A stretch of 64,000 bases of DNA from Azohydromonas aeria (lineage in GTDB: Bacteria > Pseudomonadota > Gammaproteobacteria > Burkholderiales > Burkholderiaceae_C): assembly GCF_009760915.1 (NCBI RefSeq), contig NZ_VIDQ01000008.1:62001-126000 (forward strand). The letters are read 5' to 3'. Under the pieces are notes generated by a model, which was given only the letters and a program-made list of their open reading frames with translations, had not been told where the DNA came from and did not search any database. Both the position numbers and the translations under genes were made by a program. Shown here in pieces: positions 53,951-62,911 of this stretch (the stretch's first letter is position 1; every line of letters starts with the position of its first letter).

Positions 53951-54324
53951 CGGAATGGCACCTTCCGTTCGGCCCAGAAGTCGGCCGCGTCGCGGAACAC
54001 GTCGAGCAGCTGCTCGCGCGCCTCGCGGTCGAAGCGCGGGTTGTCGGGCAGCTGTTCCAGCACGACCACGAAGCCCGGCTGCACGCCGGACTTGTGCACG
54101 AGGTCGGTCATGCAGTCGTAGAGCGCATCGAGGTTCTTGCCGAAATGCGCCGGGAATAGGAACGACTGCGCGATGCCTTCGAGCACCTCCTGCTTGGACT
54201 GGGCGCTGCCGAGATTGGCGTGGAGGAAATGCTGGCCGGCGCCCTGGGCGGCCTGCATCAGATCCTCGACGCGGTACGCACGTATCGACTGGACGATGTT
54301 GGATCGGACGGTCTGCAACAACAT
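53929..54324 (-). CDS. barstar family ribonuclease inhibitor
   Basis: 131 residues. The barstar signature FGKNLDALYDCMTDL (about 60-76) supplies the acidic residues that plug the RNase active site; hydrophobic strand GFVVVLEQL and a C-terminal helical segment follow. The ATG is fixed by a perfect AGGAGGTAA seven bases upstream. It lies 34 bases after the guanyl-type RNase gene on the same strand, so toxin and inhibitor are co-transcribed. The inhibitor would stay in the cytoplasm and protect the producer before the RNase is exported. Confidence 0.93.
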   Translation of the reverse strand: MLLQTVRSNIVQSIRAYRVEDLMQAAQGAGQHFLHANLGSAQSKQEVLEGIAQSFLFPAHFGKNLDALYDCMTDLVHKSGVQPGFVVVLEQLPDNPRFDREAREQLLDVFRDAADFWAERKVPFRCFYSFQ

Positions 54325-54358
54325 GGTCGCGTTACCTCCTGGAGTCACACAAAAGCGG

Positions 54359-54802
54359 TCACCGGTCGCTCACGATGCGCTGGAAGCTCGCATAGTGGTC
54401 GGCCGTGTAGTAGCAGGCTTCAGGACGCGTGGGCTGCGCGCCGCCGCAGACGATGCGGCGCGCGCCGCGGTCACGGCTGCCGGGCGTGGGGACGGTGTAT
54501 TCCCGATAGTGGCCGCGCTCGCGCGCGGGCAGCAGCCGTTCGCGGTTGCGAAACACGCTGCCATCCTTCTCGTAGGGAAAGGGACCGCCGGCACGGATCA
54601 GCCGCTCGGTGGATTGCGCCGCCGCCGGCAAGGCCGACAGCGCCACCTCCTGCAGCCCGGCCGGCGCTTCGGCCTCGGTGCGGCTCCACGCCACGCCACA
54701 AGCCACGCCACCCAGGCCGCCCGAGAGCGCGGCGGCTGCAACGATGGCGGCTCCCCACTTGCGCAAAGACCCCCACCGCCCCAGCTCGCCACGCCTCAAC
54801 AC
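54359..54802 (-). CDS. guanyl-type ribonuclease (RNase Sa/barnase family), exported
   Basis: 147 residues. An N-terminal hydrophobic segment (about 18-38) acts as signal or membrane anchor. The catalytic domain begins RLIRAGGPFPYEKDGSVF and contains the family triad: Glu101 in YREYTVPTPG, Arg115 in RGARRIV and His136 in YYTADHYASF. Members cleave single-stranded RNA after G. The GTG start is chosen as the first codon giving a sensible signal; a longer frame starts at 54991 and is less likely because it crosses the promoter. Followed by its barstar inhibitor gene. Confidence 0.9.
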   Translation of the reverse strand: MLRRGELGRWGSLRKWGAAIVAAAALSGGLGGVACGVAWSRTEAEAPAGLQEVALSALPAAAQSTERLIRAGGPFPYEKDGSVFRNRERLLPARERGHYREYTVPTPGSRDRGARRIVCGGAQPTRPEACYYTADHYASFQRIVSDR

Positions 54803-54832
54803 GGGATAACCCTGAAATCTGCGAAAGGCGGG

Positions 54833-54861
54833 ATGGTAACCAAAGCCCCCCCGCAACTCAA
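54833..54861 (-). promoter_or_regulatory. candidate sigma-70 promoter of the RNase-barstar operon
   Basis: TTGAGT (-35) and TACCAT (-10) on the minus strand, separated by exactly 17 bases, about 30 bases before the RNase start codon. Confidence 0.5.
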
Positions 54862-55067
54862 GTTCTTGCCTCAAATTGCGGCAGGACCGAAGGCCATAGG
54901 GGACGCGGGGCGTGAAGAAGTCGCACCCGCGTGCACCAGGACGGGCCATGGGCGCCATTCCGTCACACGCCTGACACCGGCGCGGCACCATCGCGGCGCA
55001 GGCGCCGGTCGAGGGCCGGGCCGCGGCCGCGGCGGACCGGGCGCCGCCGCGGCGGGAACGCGCCGGC
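54862..55067. other. intergenic region between maeB and the RNase gene
   Basis: No gene seen. Very GC-rich, with two perfect palindromes, CCGCGGCCGCGG (55021-55032) and CCGCCGCGGCGG (55044-55055), that could form hairpins after maeB; no T-tract follows either. Confidence 0.5.
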
Positions 55068-57362
55068 TCAGCGCGGCGCGTTGGCGTCGGCCACAGTCAG
55101 CGCCGTCATGTTGACGATGCGGCGCACGGTGGCCGAGGGCGTGAGGATGTGCACCGGCTGGTTGGCGCCCAGCAGGATCGGGCCGATGGCGATGCCGCCG
55201 CCCGCGGCCGTCTTGAGCAGGTTGTAGGCGATGTTGGCCGCGTCGATGTTGGGCAGCACCAGCAGGTTGGCCTCGCCGGTGAGCGTGCTGCGCGGCATCT
55301 GTGCTTCGCGCTGCTTGGCGTCCAGCGCGGTGTCGCCGTGCATCTCGCCGTCCACTTCCAGCCACGGCGCCTGCTCGCGCACCAGCGCCAGGGCCTCGCG
55401 CATCTTCACCGCCGAGGGCTGGTTGCTGGAGCCGAAGTTCGAGTGCGACAGCAGCGCCGCCTTGGGCTCAATGCCGAAGCGCCGCAGCTCCTCCGCGGCC
55501 AGCACCGTGATCTCGGCGATCTGCGCCGCGGTCGGGTCGTAGTTGACGTGCGTGTCCACCAGGAAGACCTGCTTGTCCGGCAGGATCAGCCCGTTCATGC
55601 AGGCGAAGGTGTTGACGCCCGGGCGGCGGCCGATGAGCGCGTCGATGTGCGTGAGGTGCAGCGCCGTGGTGCCCCAGGTGCCGCAGATCAGGCCGTCCAC
55701 GTAGCCCTTGTGCAGCAGCATCGCGCCGATGAGCGTGAGGCGGCGGCGCATCTCGATCTTGGCGAACTGCTGCGTGACGCCGCGGCGCTCCATGAGCTGG
55801 TGGTAGGTGCGCCAGAAGTCGTGGTAGCGCTCGTCGTGCTCGATGTTGACCACGTCGTAGTCGCGGTCCTGCTCCAGGCGCAGGCCGAACTTCTGGATGC
55901 GCTGCGCGATGATGGCCGGGCGGCCGATGAGCGTCGGGCGCGCCAGGCCCTCGTCCACCACGATCTGCACCGCGCGCAGCACGCGCTCCTCCTCGCCTTC
56001 GGCGTAGGCCACGCGGCGCGCCTGCGCGGCCTTGGCCACGGCGAAGATGGGCTTCATCGTCGTGCCCGAGGCGTAGACGAAGTGCTGCAGCTTCTCGCGG
56101 TAGGCGGCCATGTCCTGGATCGGGCGCGAGGCCACGCCGGAGTCGGCCGCGGCCTGCGCCACCGCCGGCGCGATCTTGATCATCAGCCGCGGGTCGAAGG
56201 GCTTCGGGATCAGGTACTCCGGCCCGAAGCTCAGCGTGGCGCCGGCGTAGGCCGCGGCCACCACTTCGCTCTGCTCGGCCTGCGCCAGCTCGGCGATGGC
56301 GTGCACCGCGGCGATCTCCATCTCCACCGTGATCGTCGTGGCGCCCGAGTCCAGCGCGCCGCGGAAGATGTAGGGAAAGCACAGGACGTTGTTGACCTGG
56401 TTCGGGTAGTCGGTGCGGCCGGTGGCCATGACGGCGTCGTCGCGCACCTGCTTGACTTCCTCGGGCAGGATCTCCGGCGTCGGGTTGGCCAGCGCGAAGA
56501 TCAGCGGCCGGGTGGCCATGCGCCGCACCATGTCGGCCTTGAGCACGCCGCCGGCCGAGAGGCCCAGGAACACGTCGGCGCCCTCGATCACCTCGGAGAG
56601 CGTGCGCGCGGTGGTTTCCTGCGCGAACTCGGCCTTGTCCGGGTCCATCAGCTCGGTGCGGCCCTTCCAGACCACGCCGGCGAGGTCGGTGACCCAGATG
56701 TTCTCGCGCGGCATGCCGAGCTTGAGCAGCAGGCTCAGGCAGGCCAGCGCCGCGGCGCCGGCGCCGGAGACGACCATCTTGACCTGCGTGATGTCCTTGC
56801 CCACGACCTTCAGGCCGTTGAGCAGCGCCGCGCCCACGACGATGGCGGTGCCGTGCTGGTCGTCGTGGAAGACGGGGATGTTCATGCGCTCGCGCAGCTT
56901 GCGCTCGACGTAGAAGCAGTCCGGCGCCTTGATGTCCTCCAGGTTCACGCCGCCGAAGGTGGGCTCCAGCGCGGCGATGATGTCCACGAGCTTGTCGACG
57001 TTCTTCTCGTTGACTTCGAGGTCGAAGACGTCGATGCCGGCGAACTTCTTGAACAGGACGGCCTTGCCTTCCATCACCGGCTTGGACGCCAGCGGGCCGA
57101 TGTCGCCCAGGCCCAGCACCGCGGTGCCGTTGCTGATGACGGCCACCAGGTTGCCGCGCGAGGTGTAGCGGAACGCCGCGGCCGGGTCGGCCACGATCTC
57201 CTCGCACGCGTAGGCCACGCCCGGCGAGTACGCCAGCGCCAGGTCGCGCTGGTTGACCATGGACTTGGTCGCTGCGATGGCCACCTTGCCCGGGGTCGGG
57301 AACTCGTGATATTCGAGGGCGGCTTGGCGCAGCTCGGCGCGCTTTTCTTCAGCAGTGGACAT
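55068..57362 (-). CDS. maeB: NADP-dependent malic enzyme with phosphotransacetylase-like domain
   Basis: 764 residues. Oxidatively decarboxylates malate to pyruvate, giving NADPH. N-terminal malic enzyme part has [16 protein letters not shown], the catalytic Lys region and the nucleotide-binding [20 protein letters not shown]; the C-terminal 330 residues are a phosphotransacetylase-like domain that in MaeB proteins is regulatory (acetyl-CoA sensing) rather than catalytic. Length matches E. coli MaeB. Divergent from a DctS/DctR-like two-component system, 113 bases apart, suggesting joint control of C4-dicarboxylate use. Confidence 0.96.
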   Translation of the reverse strand: MSTAEEKRAELRQAALEYHEFPTPGKVAIAATKSMVNQRDLALAYSPGVAYACEEIVADPAAAFRYTSRGNLVAVISNGTAVLGLGDIGPLASKPVMEGKAVLFKKFAGIDVFDLEVNEKNVDKLVDIIAALEPTFGGVNLEDIKAPDCFYVERKLRERMNIPVFHDDQHGTAIVVGAALLNGLKVVGKDITQVKMVVSGAGAAALACLSLLLKLGMPRENIWVTDLAGVVWKGRTELMDPDKAEFAQETTARTLSEVIEGADVFLGLSAGGVLKADMVRRMATRPLIFALANPTPEILPEEVKQVRDDAVMATGRTDYPNQVNNVLCFPYIFRGALDSGATTITVEMEIAAVHAIAELAQAEQSEVVAAAYAGATLSFGPEYLIPKPFDPRLMIKIAPAVAQAAADSGVASRPIQDMAAYREKLQHFVYASGTTMKPIFAVAKAAQARRVAYAEGEEERVLRAVQIVVDEGLARPTLIGRPAIIAQRIQKFGLRLEQDRDYDVVNIEHDERYHDFWRTYHQLMERRGVTQQFAKIEMRRRLTLIGAMLLHKGYVDGLICGTWGTTALHLTHIDALIGRRPGVNTFACMNGLILPDKQVFLVDTHVNYDPTAAQIAEITVLAAEELRRFGIEPKAALLSHSNFGSSNQPSAVKMREALALVREQAPWLEVDGEMHGDTALDAKQREAQMPRSTLTGEANLLVLPNIDAANIAYNLLKTAAGGGIAIGPILLGANQPVHILTPSATVRRIVNMTALTVADANAPR

Positions 57363-57398
57363 GTGACGTCGTCGTGGATTGCTGTGCGGGGGGCGCCG

Positions 57399-57404
57399 AT
57401 TGTA
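57399..57404 (-). promoter_or_regulatory. candidate -10 element of maeB
   Basis: TACAAT on the minus strand, 36 bases before the maeB start. A TTGACG lies only seven bases upstream, too close to be its -35. Confidence 0.35.
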
Positions 57405-57475
57405 AGAGCCTCGTCAAGTTGCTCCCCCTCGATCCGATGTAGGCGTTTCGCGGCTGCCGCATACTGCGCGCCCCC

Positions 57476-59527
57476 ATGAATGCCCTGCGCCTGCTCCACG
57501 ACGCCCTCTCCGGCCGCTTCCGGCGCGCGCTGCTGTGGGGCGCGCTGGTGGCGCTGCTGCTGGTGGCGCAGGGGCTGCTGGTGACGCTGACGGTGCGCTA
57601 CGAGGCCACGCGGCAGCAGGAGGCGGTGGACGCGGTGGCCGAGGAGGTTTCGGGCGAGCTGCGCCGCGCCGTGCTGCGCAGCGTGCAGGCGCTGCAGGCG
57701 CTGCTGTGGAGCGCGGGCGCGCCGGCGCAATGGCAGGGGGGCGCCACGGAGCTGCTGCGCGCGCGGCGCGAGGTGCTGCGCGTGGAGCGCCGCGGCGAGG
57801 ACATGGCGCTGCTGGGCTCGCTGGCCTCGCCCTATGCCGCGCCGCTGTTCACGGCGCTGGGGCGCGAGCAGATGAGCGCCGAGCTGGAGCCGGCCTGCAC
57901 CGCCGCGCGGCTGGCCAGTGCGCCGGTCTTCTCGCGCAGCTACTTCGTGCCGCAGCCCGGCGGCCTGGGCGTGGAGGTGATCGACGCCTGCATCCCCGTG
58001 CAGCGCGACGGCCGCCACGACGGCTTCGTGGTGCTGAGCTTCGGCCTCGGGGCGCTGCTCGACGAGGCCGCGGGCGCGCAGCGGCTGCGCCGGCACGAGT
58101 TCTCGATCGTCGAGGTGGACGGCACGCGGCTGGCGCGCGCGGGCATGACGCGCGGCGCCGGCGTGTACAGCGCGCGCCACCTGCTGGAGCTGCCGGGCAG
58201 CGCGCTGCAGCTGCGCGTGGACAGTGCCGAAGGCAGCCCGCAGCTGATCCCCAACCTCGCCACCGCGCTGGTGCTGGGGCTGTCGGCGGCGCTCTTCGCG
58301 CTGCTGCTGCTGCTGGCGCGCGACGTGCGCCGGCGCGCCCAGGTCGAGCACGCGCTGGCCGAGGCGCTGGCCTTCCGCAAGGCGATGGAGGATTCCCTCT
58401 CCACGGGGCTGCGCGCGCGCACGCTCGACGGGCGCATCTCCTACGTCAATGCCGCGTTCTGCTCGATGGTGGGCTTCAGCGCGGAGGAGCTGCGCGACGC
58501 CGCCACGCCGCCGTACTGGCCGCCGGAGTTCATCGCGGAGTACACCGAGCGCCAGGCCGCGCGGCTGAGCGCCGAGCCCGGGGCTGGCGGCGGCAACCCG
58601 CACCAGGAAGGCTTCGAGACGGTGTTCATGCGCCGCGACGGCGAGCGCTTCCCGGTGATGATCTACGAGACCCCGCTGGTGGACGGCGCGGGCCGGCACA
58701 CCGGCTGGATGAGCGCGGTGCTGGACATGAGCGCGCAGCGCCGTGTCGAGGAGCTCTCGCGCCAGCAGCAGGAGCGGCTGCAGGCCACGGCGCGGCTGGC
58801 GACCGTCGGCGAGATGGCCTCGCTGCTCAGCCACGAGCTGAACCAGCCGCTGGCCGCGATCGCCAGCTACGCCACCGGCTCGCTCAACCTGCTGCAGCAG
58901 CCCGACGACCAGACGCCCGACATGCTGCGCCACGCCGTCACGCGCATCGCCGAGCAGGCCGAGCGCGCGGGCCGGGTCATCAAGAGCGTGCACGACTTCG
59001 TGCGCCGGCGCGAGCAGGCGCGCGAGAGCATCCGCGCCGACCAGCTCATCGACGCCGTGCTGCCGCTGGTGCGGCTGCAGGCGCGCAAGAGCGGCACGCG
59101 CATCGAGCTGGAGTACCCGGACCCGATCCCGCGCGTGATGTGCGACCGCACGATGCTGGAGCAGGTGCTGCTCAACCTCACGCGCAACGGCATCCAGGCC
59201 ATGGAAGGCGCCACGCCGCAGCCGCAGCGCGTGCTGCGGCTGCGCGTGCTGCCCTCGCAGGAGGGACGCGTGGGCTTCGCCGTGATCGACGCCGGCCCGG
59301 GCATCCCGCCGGAGGTGGCGCAGCGCCTGTTCACCCCCTTCTTCACCACGCGCAGCGAGGGCATGGGCCTGGGCTTGAGCCTGTGCCGCACCGTGATCGA
59401 GCAGCACGGCGGCGCGCTGGAGTTCGAAAGCCTGGCGCCACCGCCCGAAGGGCCCGGCGGCACCGAGTTCCGCTTCACGCTGCCCGACGCCGCGCGCGTG
59501 CCGCGCGCCGTGCCGGCGCGGGCCTGA
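57476..59527 (+). CDS. membrane sensor histidine kinase (DctS-like)
   Basis: 683 residues. Membrane helices at about 17-40 and 262-283 enclose a periplasmic sensor domain of about 220 residues; then a PAS domain (300-425), H-box MASLLSHELNQPLAAI with His453, N-box LLNLTRNGIQAME, G boxes DAGPGI and GMGLGLSL. The HELNQPL type of H-box is that of FixL/DctB/DctS kinases. Together with the LuxR-type regulator downstream it resembles the DctS-DctR pair known from Rhodobacter, which senses C4-dicarboxylates; the neighbouring malic enzyme gene supports this. Confidence 0.9.
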   Translation: MNALRLLHDALSGRFRRALLWGALVALLLVAQGLLVTLTVRYEATRQQEAVDAVAEEVSGELRRAVLRSVQALQALLWSAGAPAQWQGGATELLRARREVLRVERRGEDMALLGSLASPYAAPLFTALGREQMSAELEPACTAARLASAPVFSRSYFVPQPGGLGVEVIDACIPVQRDGRHDGFVVLSFGLGALLDEAAGAQRLRRHEFSIVEVDGTRLARAGMTRGAGVYSARHLLELPGSALQLRVDSAEGSPQLIPNLATALVLGLSAALFALLLLLARDVRRRAQVEHALAEALAFRKAMEDSLSTGLRARTLDGRISYVNAAFCSMVGFSAEELRDAATPPYWPPEFIAEYTERQAARLSAEPGAGGGNPHQEGFETVFMRRDGERFPVMIYETPLVDGAGRHTGWMSAVLDMSAQRRVEELSRQQQERLQATARLATVGEMASLLSHELNQPLAAIASYATGSLNLLQQPDDQTPDMLRHAVTRIAEQAERAGRVIKSVHDFVRRREQARESIRADQLIDAVLPLVRLQARKSGTRIELEYPDPIPRVMCDRTMLEQVLLNLTRNGIQAMEGATPQPQRVLRLRVLPSQEGRVGFAVIDAGPGIPPEVAQRLFTPFFTTRSEGMGLGLSLCRTVIEQHGGALEFESLAPPPEGPGGTEFRFTLPDAARVPRAVPARA

Positions 59528-59572
59528 GCGAGCGCGCCAGAGAGCCCTTTTCCATCGCCGATACTTCCCAAG

Positions 59573-60229
59573 ATGCTGCCTCCCCTTGGTCTCCCGATGG
59601 TGTACCTCGTCGATGACGAGGACGTGGTGCGCGACGCGCTGGCCTGGCTGCTGCGCTCGCGGCGGCTGCTCTCGGAGGGCTTCAACAGCGCCGAGGCCTT
59701 CGAGGCCATGCTCGACGCGCTGCCCGAGTCCTCGCGCGCGTCCTGGCCCGAGGCGCCGTCGTGCCTGCTGCTGGACGTGCGCATGCCCGGCGCCAGCGGC
59801 CTCACGCTCTTCGAGCGGCTGGCGGAGCGCGGCATCACGGCGGCGCTGCCGGTGATCTTCCTGACCGGCCACGGCGACGTGCCCACGGCGGTGGCGGCGG
59901 TCAAGCGCGGCGCCTTCGACTTCGTGGAAAAGCCGTTCTCGGACAACGCGCTGGTGGACCGCGTGGAGCAGGCGCTGGCGCTGTCGGCCGAGGCCATCAA
60001 CCGCCGGCGCGAGGCGCAGGCGAAATCGCAGTCGCTGGCCGACCTGACCGAGCGCGAGCGCGACGTGATGCAGCTCGTGATCGAGGGCAAGCCCAACAAG
60101 CTCATCGCCAACGCGCTGGGCATCAGCGTGCGCACGGTGGAGGTGCACCGCGCGCGGCTGTTCGAGAAGATGAACGTGAAGTCCGCCGTCGAGCTGGCCA
60201 ACCTGCTGCGCGAGCAGGGGCAGGGCTGA
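59573..60229 (+). CDS. FixJ/DctR-like response regulator
   Basis: 218 residues. Receiver domain with acidic pair in VDDEDVVRD, phospho-accepting Asp68 (LLLDVRMPG), Thr in FLTGHGDVP and Lys in VEKPFSD; then a LuxR/FixJ helix-turn-helix (LTERERDVMQLVIEGKPNK, GISVRTVEVHRARLFEKM). Follows its kinase by 45 bases. A second ATG eight codons in is possible; no strong ribosome site precedes either. Likely activates genes for C4-dicarboxylate uptake or use; no transporter gene is in the window. Confidence 0.93.
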   Translation: MLPPLGLPMVYLVDDEDVVRDALAWLLRSRRLLSEGFNSAEAFEAMLDALPESSRASWPEAPSCLLLDVRMPGASGLTLFERLAERGITAALPVIFLTGHGDVPTAVAAVKRGAFDFVEKPFSDNALVDRVEQALALSAEAINRRREAQAKSQSLADLTERERDVMQLVIEGKPNKLIANALGISVRTVEVHRARLFEKMNVKSAVELANLLREQGQG

Positions 60230-60257
60230 CGAATGTTTTCCTGGCAGGCGCTGTATT

Positions 60258-60464
60258 CCGTTCGCCCTGAGGTATCGAAGGGTGGACGGCCCGAGCCGAA
60301 ACGCTGCCATCGAAGCTTGAGAAGCCTCGAACGCAACCCGTCCGGACTGATGCTTCGATACCTCGGCACAGGGTGCGCTACGCGCGCCGAAGGCCGAATC
60401 CGGCAGGCTCGGATGCCCGCACACCGTGCGGGCCGTTCATCCTTCGATACCTCAGGACGAACGG
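60258..60464. repeat. dispersed palindromic repeat, copy C (compound)
   Basis: Fills most of the 316-base gap between the response regulator and thiL; no gene is seen there. It starts with a diverged unit (60258-60289), has a half-unit CTTCGATACCTC at 60353-60364, and ends with a perfect inverted copy of the 32-base unit (60433-60464). The two outer units face each other, so the segment can form a long hairpin like copy A. Confidence 0.88.
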
Positions 60465-60545
60465 GAAAGCGGTGTCTGATGAACGGGGAAACGGTGTCCG
60501 AGTCCCTTTCCGTTCCCATCCCTTTTCTGTCTTCATCCCCCTGAC

Positions 60546-61520
60546 ATGTCCCTCGGCGAATTCGACCTGATCGCGAAGTTCTTCAAGCGCCCGGTGCAGC
60601 GCGCCGCGCTCGGCGTGGGCGACGACTGCGCCCTCTTCGCCCATGCGCCGGGCATGCAGCTGGCGGTGTCCAGCGACATGCTGGTGGAGGGCCGTCACTT
60701 CCTCTCCACCGTGGCGCCGGCGCGGCTGGGCCACAAGGCGCTGGCGGTGAACCTGAGCGACCTGGCCGCCTGCGGCGCGCGGCCGCTGGCCTTCACCCTG
60801 GCGCTGGCGATGCCCAAGGCCGATGCCGCCTTCCTGGAAGGCTTTGCCAGCGGCATGTTCGCGCTGGCCGACGAGCACGGCATCGAACTCGTGGGCGGCG
60901 ACACCACGGCCGGGCCGCTGAACATCTGCATCACCGTCTTCGGCGAGGTGCCCGCCGGCCAGGCGCTGCTGCGCTCCGGCGCGCGCGCCGGCGACGACCT
61001 GTGGGTCAGCCACCCGCTGGGCGGCGGCATCGGCGACGCGCGCCTGGCGCTGGAGGTGTTCCGCGGCCGCGCCACGCTCGACGGCTGGGACTTCGAGACC
61101 GTGCGCCGCGCCATGGAGCAGCCGCGCCCGCGCGTGGCGCTGGGCCAGGCGCTGCGCGGGCTGGCGCACAGCGCCATCGACCTCAGCGACGGCCTGATCG
61201 GCGACCTCGGCCACGTGCTGCGCGCCTCGAACGTGGGCGCGCGCGTGGACGCCGATGCGCTGCCGCGCAGCACGGTGCTGGCCGGGCAGCCGCGCGCGGT
61301 GCAGCTCGAATGCGGCCTGGCCGGCGGCGACGACTACGAGCTGCTGTTCAGCGCCGCGCCCGCCGCGCGCACGGCCGTGCTCGACGCCGCGCGCCGCGTC
61401 GGCGTGGGCGTGATGCGCATCGGCGAGCTGCAGGCCGAGCCGGGGCTGCGCCTGGTGGACGGCTACGGCACGCCGCTGCGCATCGACTTCGCGGCCTTCG
61501 ACCATTTCCTGACTGCATGA
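60546..61520 (+). CDS. thiL: thiamine-monophosphate kinase
   Basis: 324 residues. Phosphorylates thiamine monophosphate to the cofactor thiamine diphosphate. Conserved metal/nucleotide motifs: GVGDDCALF near residue 24, VSSDMLVEGRHF, LAVNLSDLAACGARP, GGDTTAGPLNI and IDLSDGLIGDLGHVL. Length typical. In many beta-proteobacteria thiL, pgpA and pncC are adjacent, exactly as here. Confidence 0.97.
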   Translation: MSLGEFDLIAKFFKRPVQRAALGVGDDCALFAHAPGMQLAVSSDMLVEGRHFLSTVAPARLGHKALAVNLSDLAACGARPLAFTLALAMPKADAAFLEGFASGMFALADEHGIELVGGDTTAGPLNICITVFGEVPAGQALLRSGARAGDDLWVSHPLGGGIGDARLALEVFRGRATLDGWDFETVRRAMEQPRPRVALGQALRGLAHSAIDLSDGLIGDLGHVLRASNVGARVDADALPRSTVLAGQPRAVQLECGLAGGDDYELLFSAAPAARTAVLDAARRVGVGVMRIGELQAEPGLRLVDGYGTPLRIDFAAFDHFLTA

Positions 61521-61591
61521 GCGCCGCCGCACGGCCGCTCCGAAGGCGGCGCTCCGTCCCCCTCGGGGGGACCGCGCGCAGCGCGAGGGGG
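61521..61591. repeat. GC-rich inverted repeats between thiL and pgpA
   Basis: Two inverted repeats in tandem: GCGCCGCC (61521-61528) with GGCGGCGC (61545-61552), and CCCCCTCG (61558-61565) with CGAGGGGG (61584-61591). They fill the whole thiL-pgpA gap and resemble a known kind of Burkholderiales intergenic repeat. The pgpA GTG lies just after the second. Confidence 0.7.
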
Positions 61592-61596
61592 CCCCA

Positions 61597-62127
61597 GTGA
61601 ACACCGGCGCCCCGCGCCGCGCCAGCGCGCGCTTCATGCTGGCGCACCCCGCGCACTGGATCGCCCTGGGTTTCGGCAGCGGGCTCTCGCCCAGGGCGCC
61701 GGGCACGGTGGGCACGCTGTGGGCGTGGGTGAGCTTCCTGGTGCTGGACCAGTGGCTGACCAGCGCGCAATGGGGCTGGGTGCTGCTGGGAAGCGTGTTC
61801 GTGGGCTGGTGGGCCTGCACGCGCACGGCGCAGCACCTGGGCACCGGCGACCCGGGCGCGATCGTGTGGGACGAGGTCATCGCCTTCTGGGCCGTGCTGT
61901 GGCTCGCGATGCCCATGGGACTTGCCGGGCAGGCCGTGGCCTTCGGCCTGTTCCGCTTCTTCGACGCCGCCAAGCCCGGGCCGGTCGGCTGGGCCGACCG
62001 CCTGTTCAAGAGCCACGAGAACCGCCCGCCGGGCTGGGCGCAGGGCTTCGGCATCCTGGTTGACGACGTGGTGGCGGCCTTCTGCACGCTGCTGGTGATC
62101 GCGCTGTGGCGGCGCTTCGTGATGTGA
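61597..62127 (+). CDS. pgpA: phosphatidylglycerophosphatase A
   Basis: 176 residues. Membrane phosphatase that dephosphorylates phosphatidylglycerol phosphate to phosphatidylglycerol. Family features: FGSGLSPRAPGTVGTLWAW at the N-terminal side, DPGAIVWDEVIAFW, FRFFDAAKPGPVGWADR and a C-terminal DDVVAAF; about four hydrophobic helices. GTG start (MNTGAPRRAS) after the hairpin region; ribosome site weak, perhaps GAGGGGG. Adjacent to thiL as in relatives. Confidence 0.95.
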   Translation: MNTGAPRRASARFMLAHPAHWIALGFGSGLSPRAPGTVGTLWAWVSFLVLDQWLTSAQWGWVLLGSVFVGWWACTRTAQHLGTGDPGAIVWDEVIAFWAVLWLAMPMGLAGQAVAFGLFRFFDAAKPGPVGWADRLFKSHENRPPGWAQGFGILVDDVVAAFCTLLVIALWRRFVM

Positions 62128-62174
62128 CTTCAGGGGTACTGTCCGCCCAACGGCACGGGTGGCCCGCACCCCAC

Positions 62175-62330
62175 TTCGTCATTCCCGCGAAGGCGGGAAT
62201 CCAGGCGGTCCCTAGGTCAGCCGCAAGCCCGTGCGCAGCGCCTGCCGTGCCTTGAGCCTTGCTGAGCCTACCGATCAGCTACCGGCTGCTTGGGGGCCGC
62301 CTGGATCCCCGCCTGCGCGGGGATGACGAA
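62175..62330. repeat. long imperfect inverted repeat (REP-like) between pgpA and pncC
   Basis: 34-base arms at 62175-62208 and 62297-62330 are inverted copies with three differences, and each arm itself folds (for example ATTCCCGCGAAGGCGGGAAT). The type, beginning CGTCATTCCCGCGAAGGCGG, is common between proteobacterial genes. Nothing else is seen in the 277-base gap. Confidence 0.9.
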
Positions 62331-62404
62331 GTAGTAGGCGTGGCGTGCCAGTCACTGGCCGACGCCTCTTTCGACTTTTCACTGGACTCCCGGAGACCCT
62401 GTCC

Positions 62405-62911
62405 ATGAACGTCCTCGAAGACCTGGAACCGCAGGTGCGCGCCCTGGGCGCCGCATTGCGCGCGCGCGGCTGGCGGCTGGTGACGGCCGAGAGCTGCACC
62501 GGCGGCCTGATCGCCGCGTGCTGCACCGCCGTGGCCGGCTCCAGCGACTGGTTCGAGCGCGGCTTCGTCACCTACAGCAACGAGGCCAAGACTGAGTCGC
62601 TGGGCGTGCCGGCGTCGCTGATCGGCGCCCACGGCGCGGTGAGCGAGGCCGTGGCGCGCGTGATGGCCACCGGCGCGCTGGCGCACGCCCATGCGCAGCT
62701 GGCGCTGGCCGTCACCGGCATCGCCGGCCCGGGCGGCGCGGTGCCGGGCAAGCCGGTGGGCACGGTCTGGCTGGCCTGGGCGCAAGCCGACGGCCACGTC
62801 GGCGCCGAGCTGCTGCATCTGCCCGGCGACCGCGGCGCCGTGCGCGCGGAAACCGTGCTCCGTGCCCTGGAGCGCGCCCTCGCCTGCTGCGCCGCGGAGC
62901 CCGCGCCGTGA
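62405..62911 (+). CDS. pncC: nicotinamide-nucleotide amidohydrolase (CinA C-terminal domain)
   Basis: 168 residues. Single-domain PncC (CinA_C): signature VTAESCTGGLIAACCTAVAG with the active Ser, YSNEAKTESLGV, and AVTGIAGPGGAVPGKPVGTV. Deamidates NMN to nicotinic acid mononucleotide, recycling pyridine nucleotide. The N-terminal MoaB-like domain of full CinA is absent, as in many proteobacteria. ATG chosen over an upstream start at 62345. Its stop overlaps the next start (GTGA), so the two are translationally coupled. Confidence 0.95.
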   Translation: MNVLEDLEPQVRALGAALRARGWRLVTAESCTGGLIAACCTAVAGSSDWFERGFVTYSNEAKTESLGVPASLIGAHGAVSEAVARVMATGALAHAHAQLALAVTGIAGPGGAVPGKPVGTVWLAWAQADGHVGAELLHLPGDRGAVRAETVLRALERALACCAAEPAP

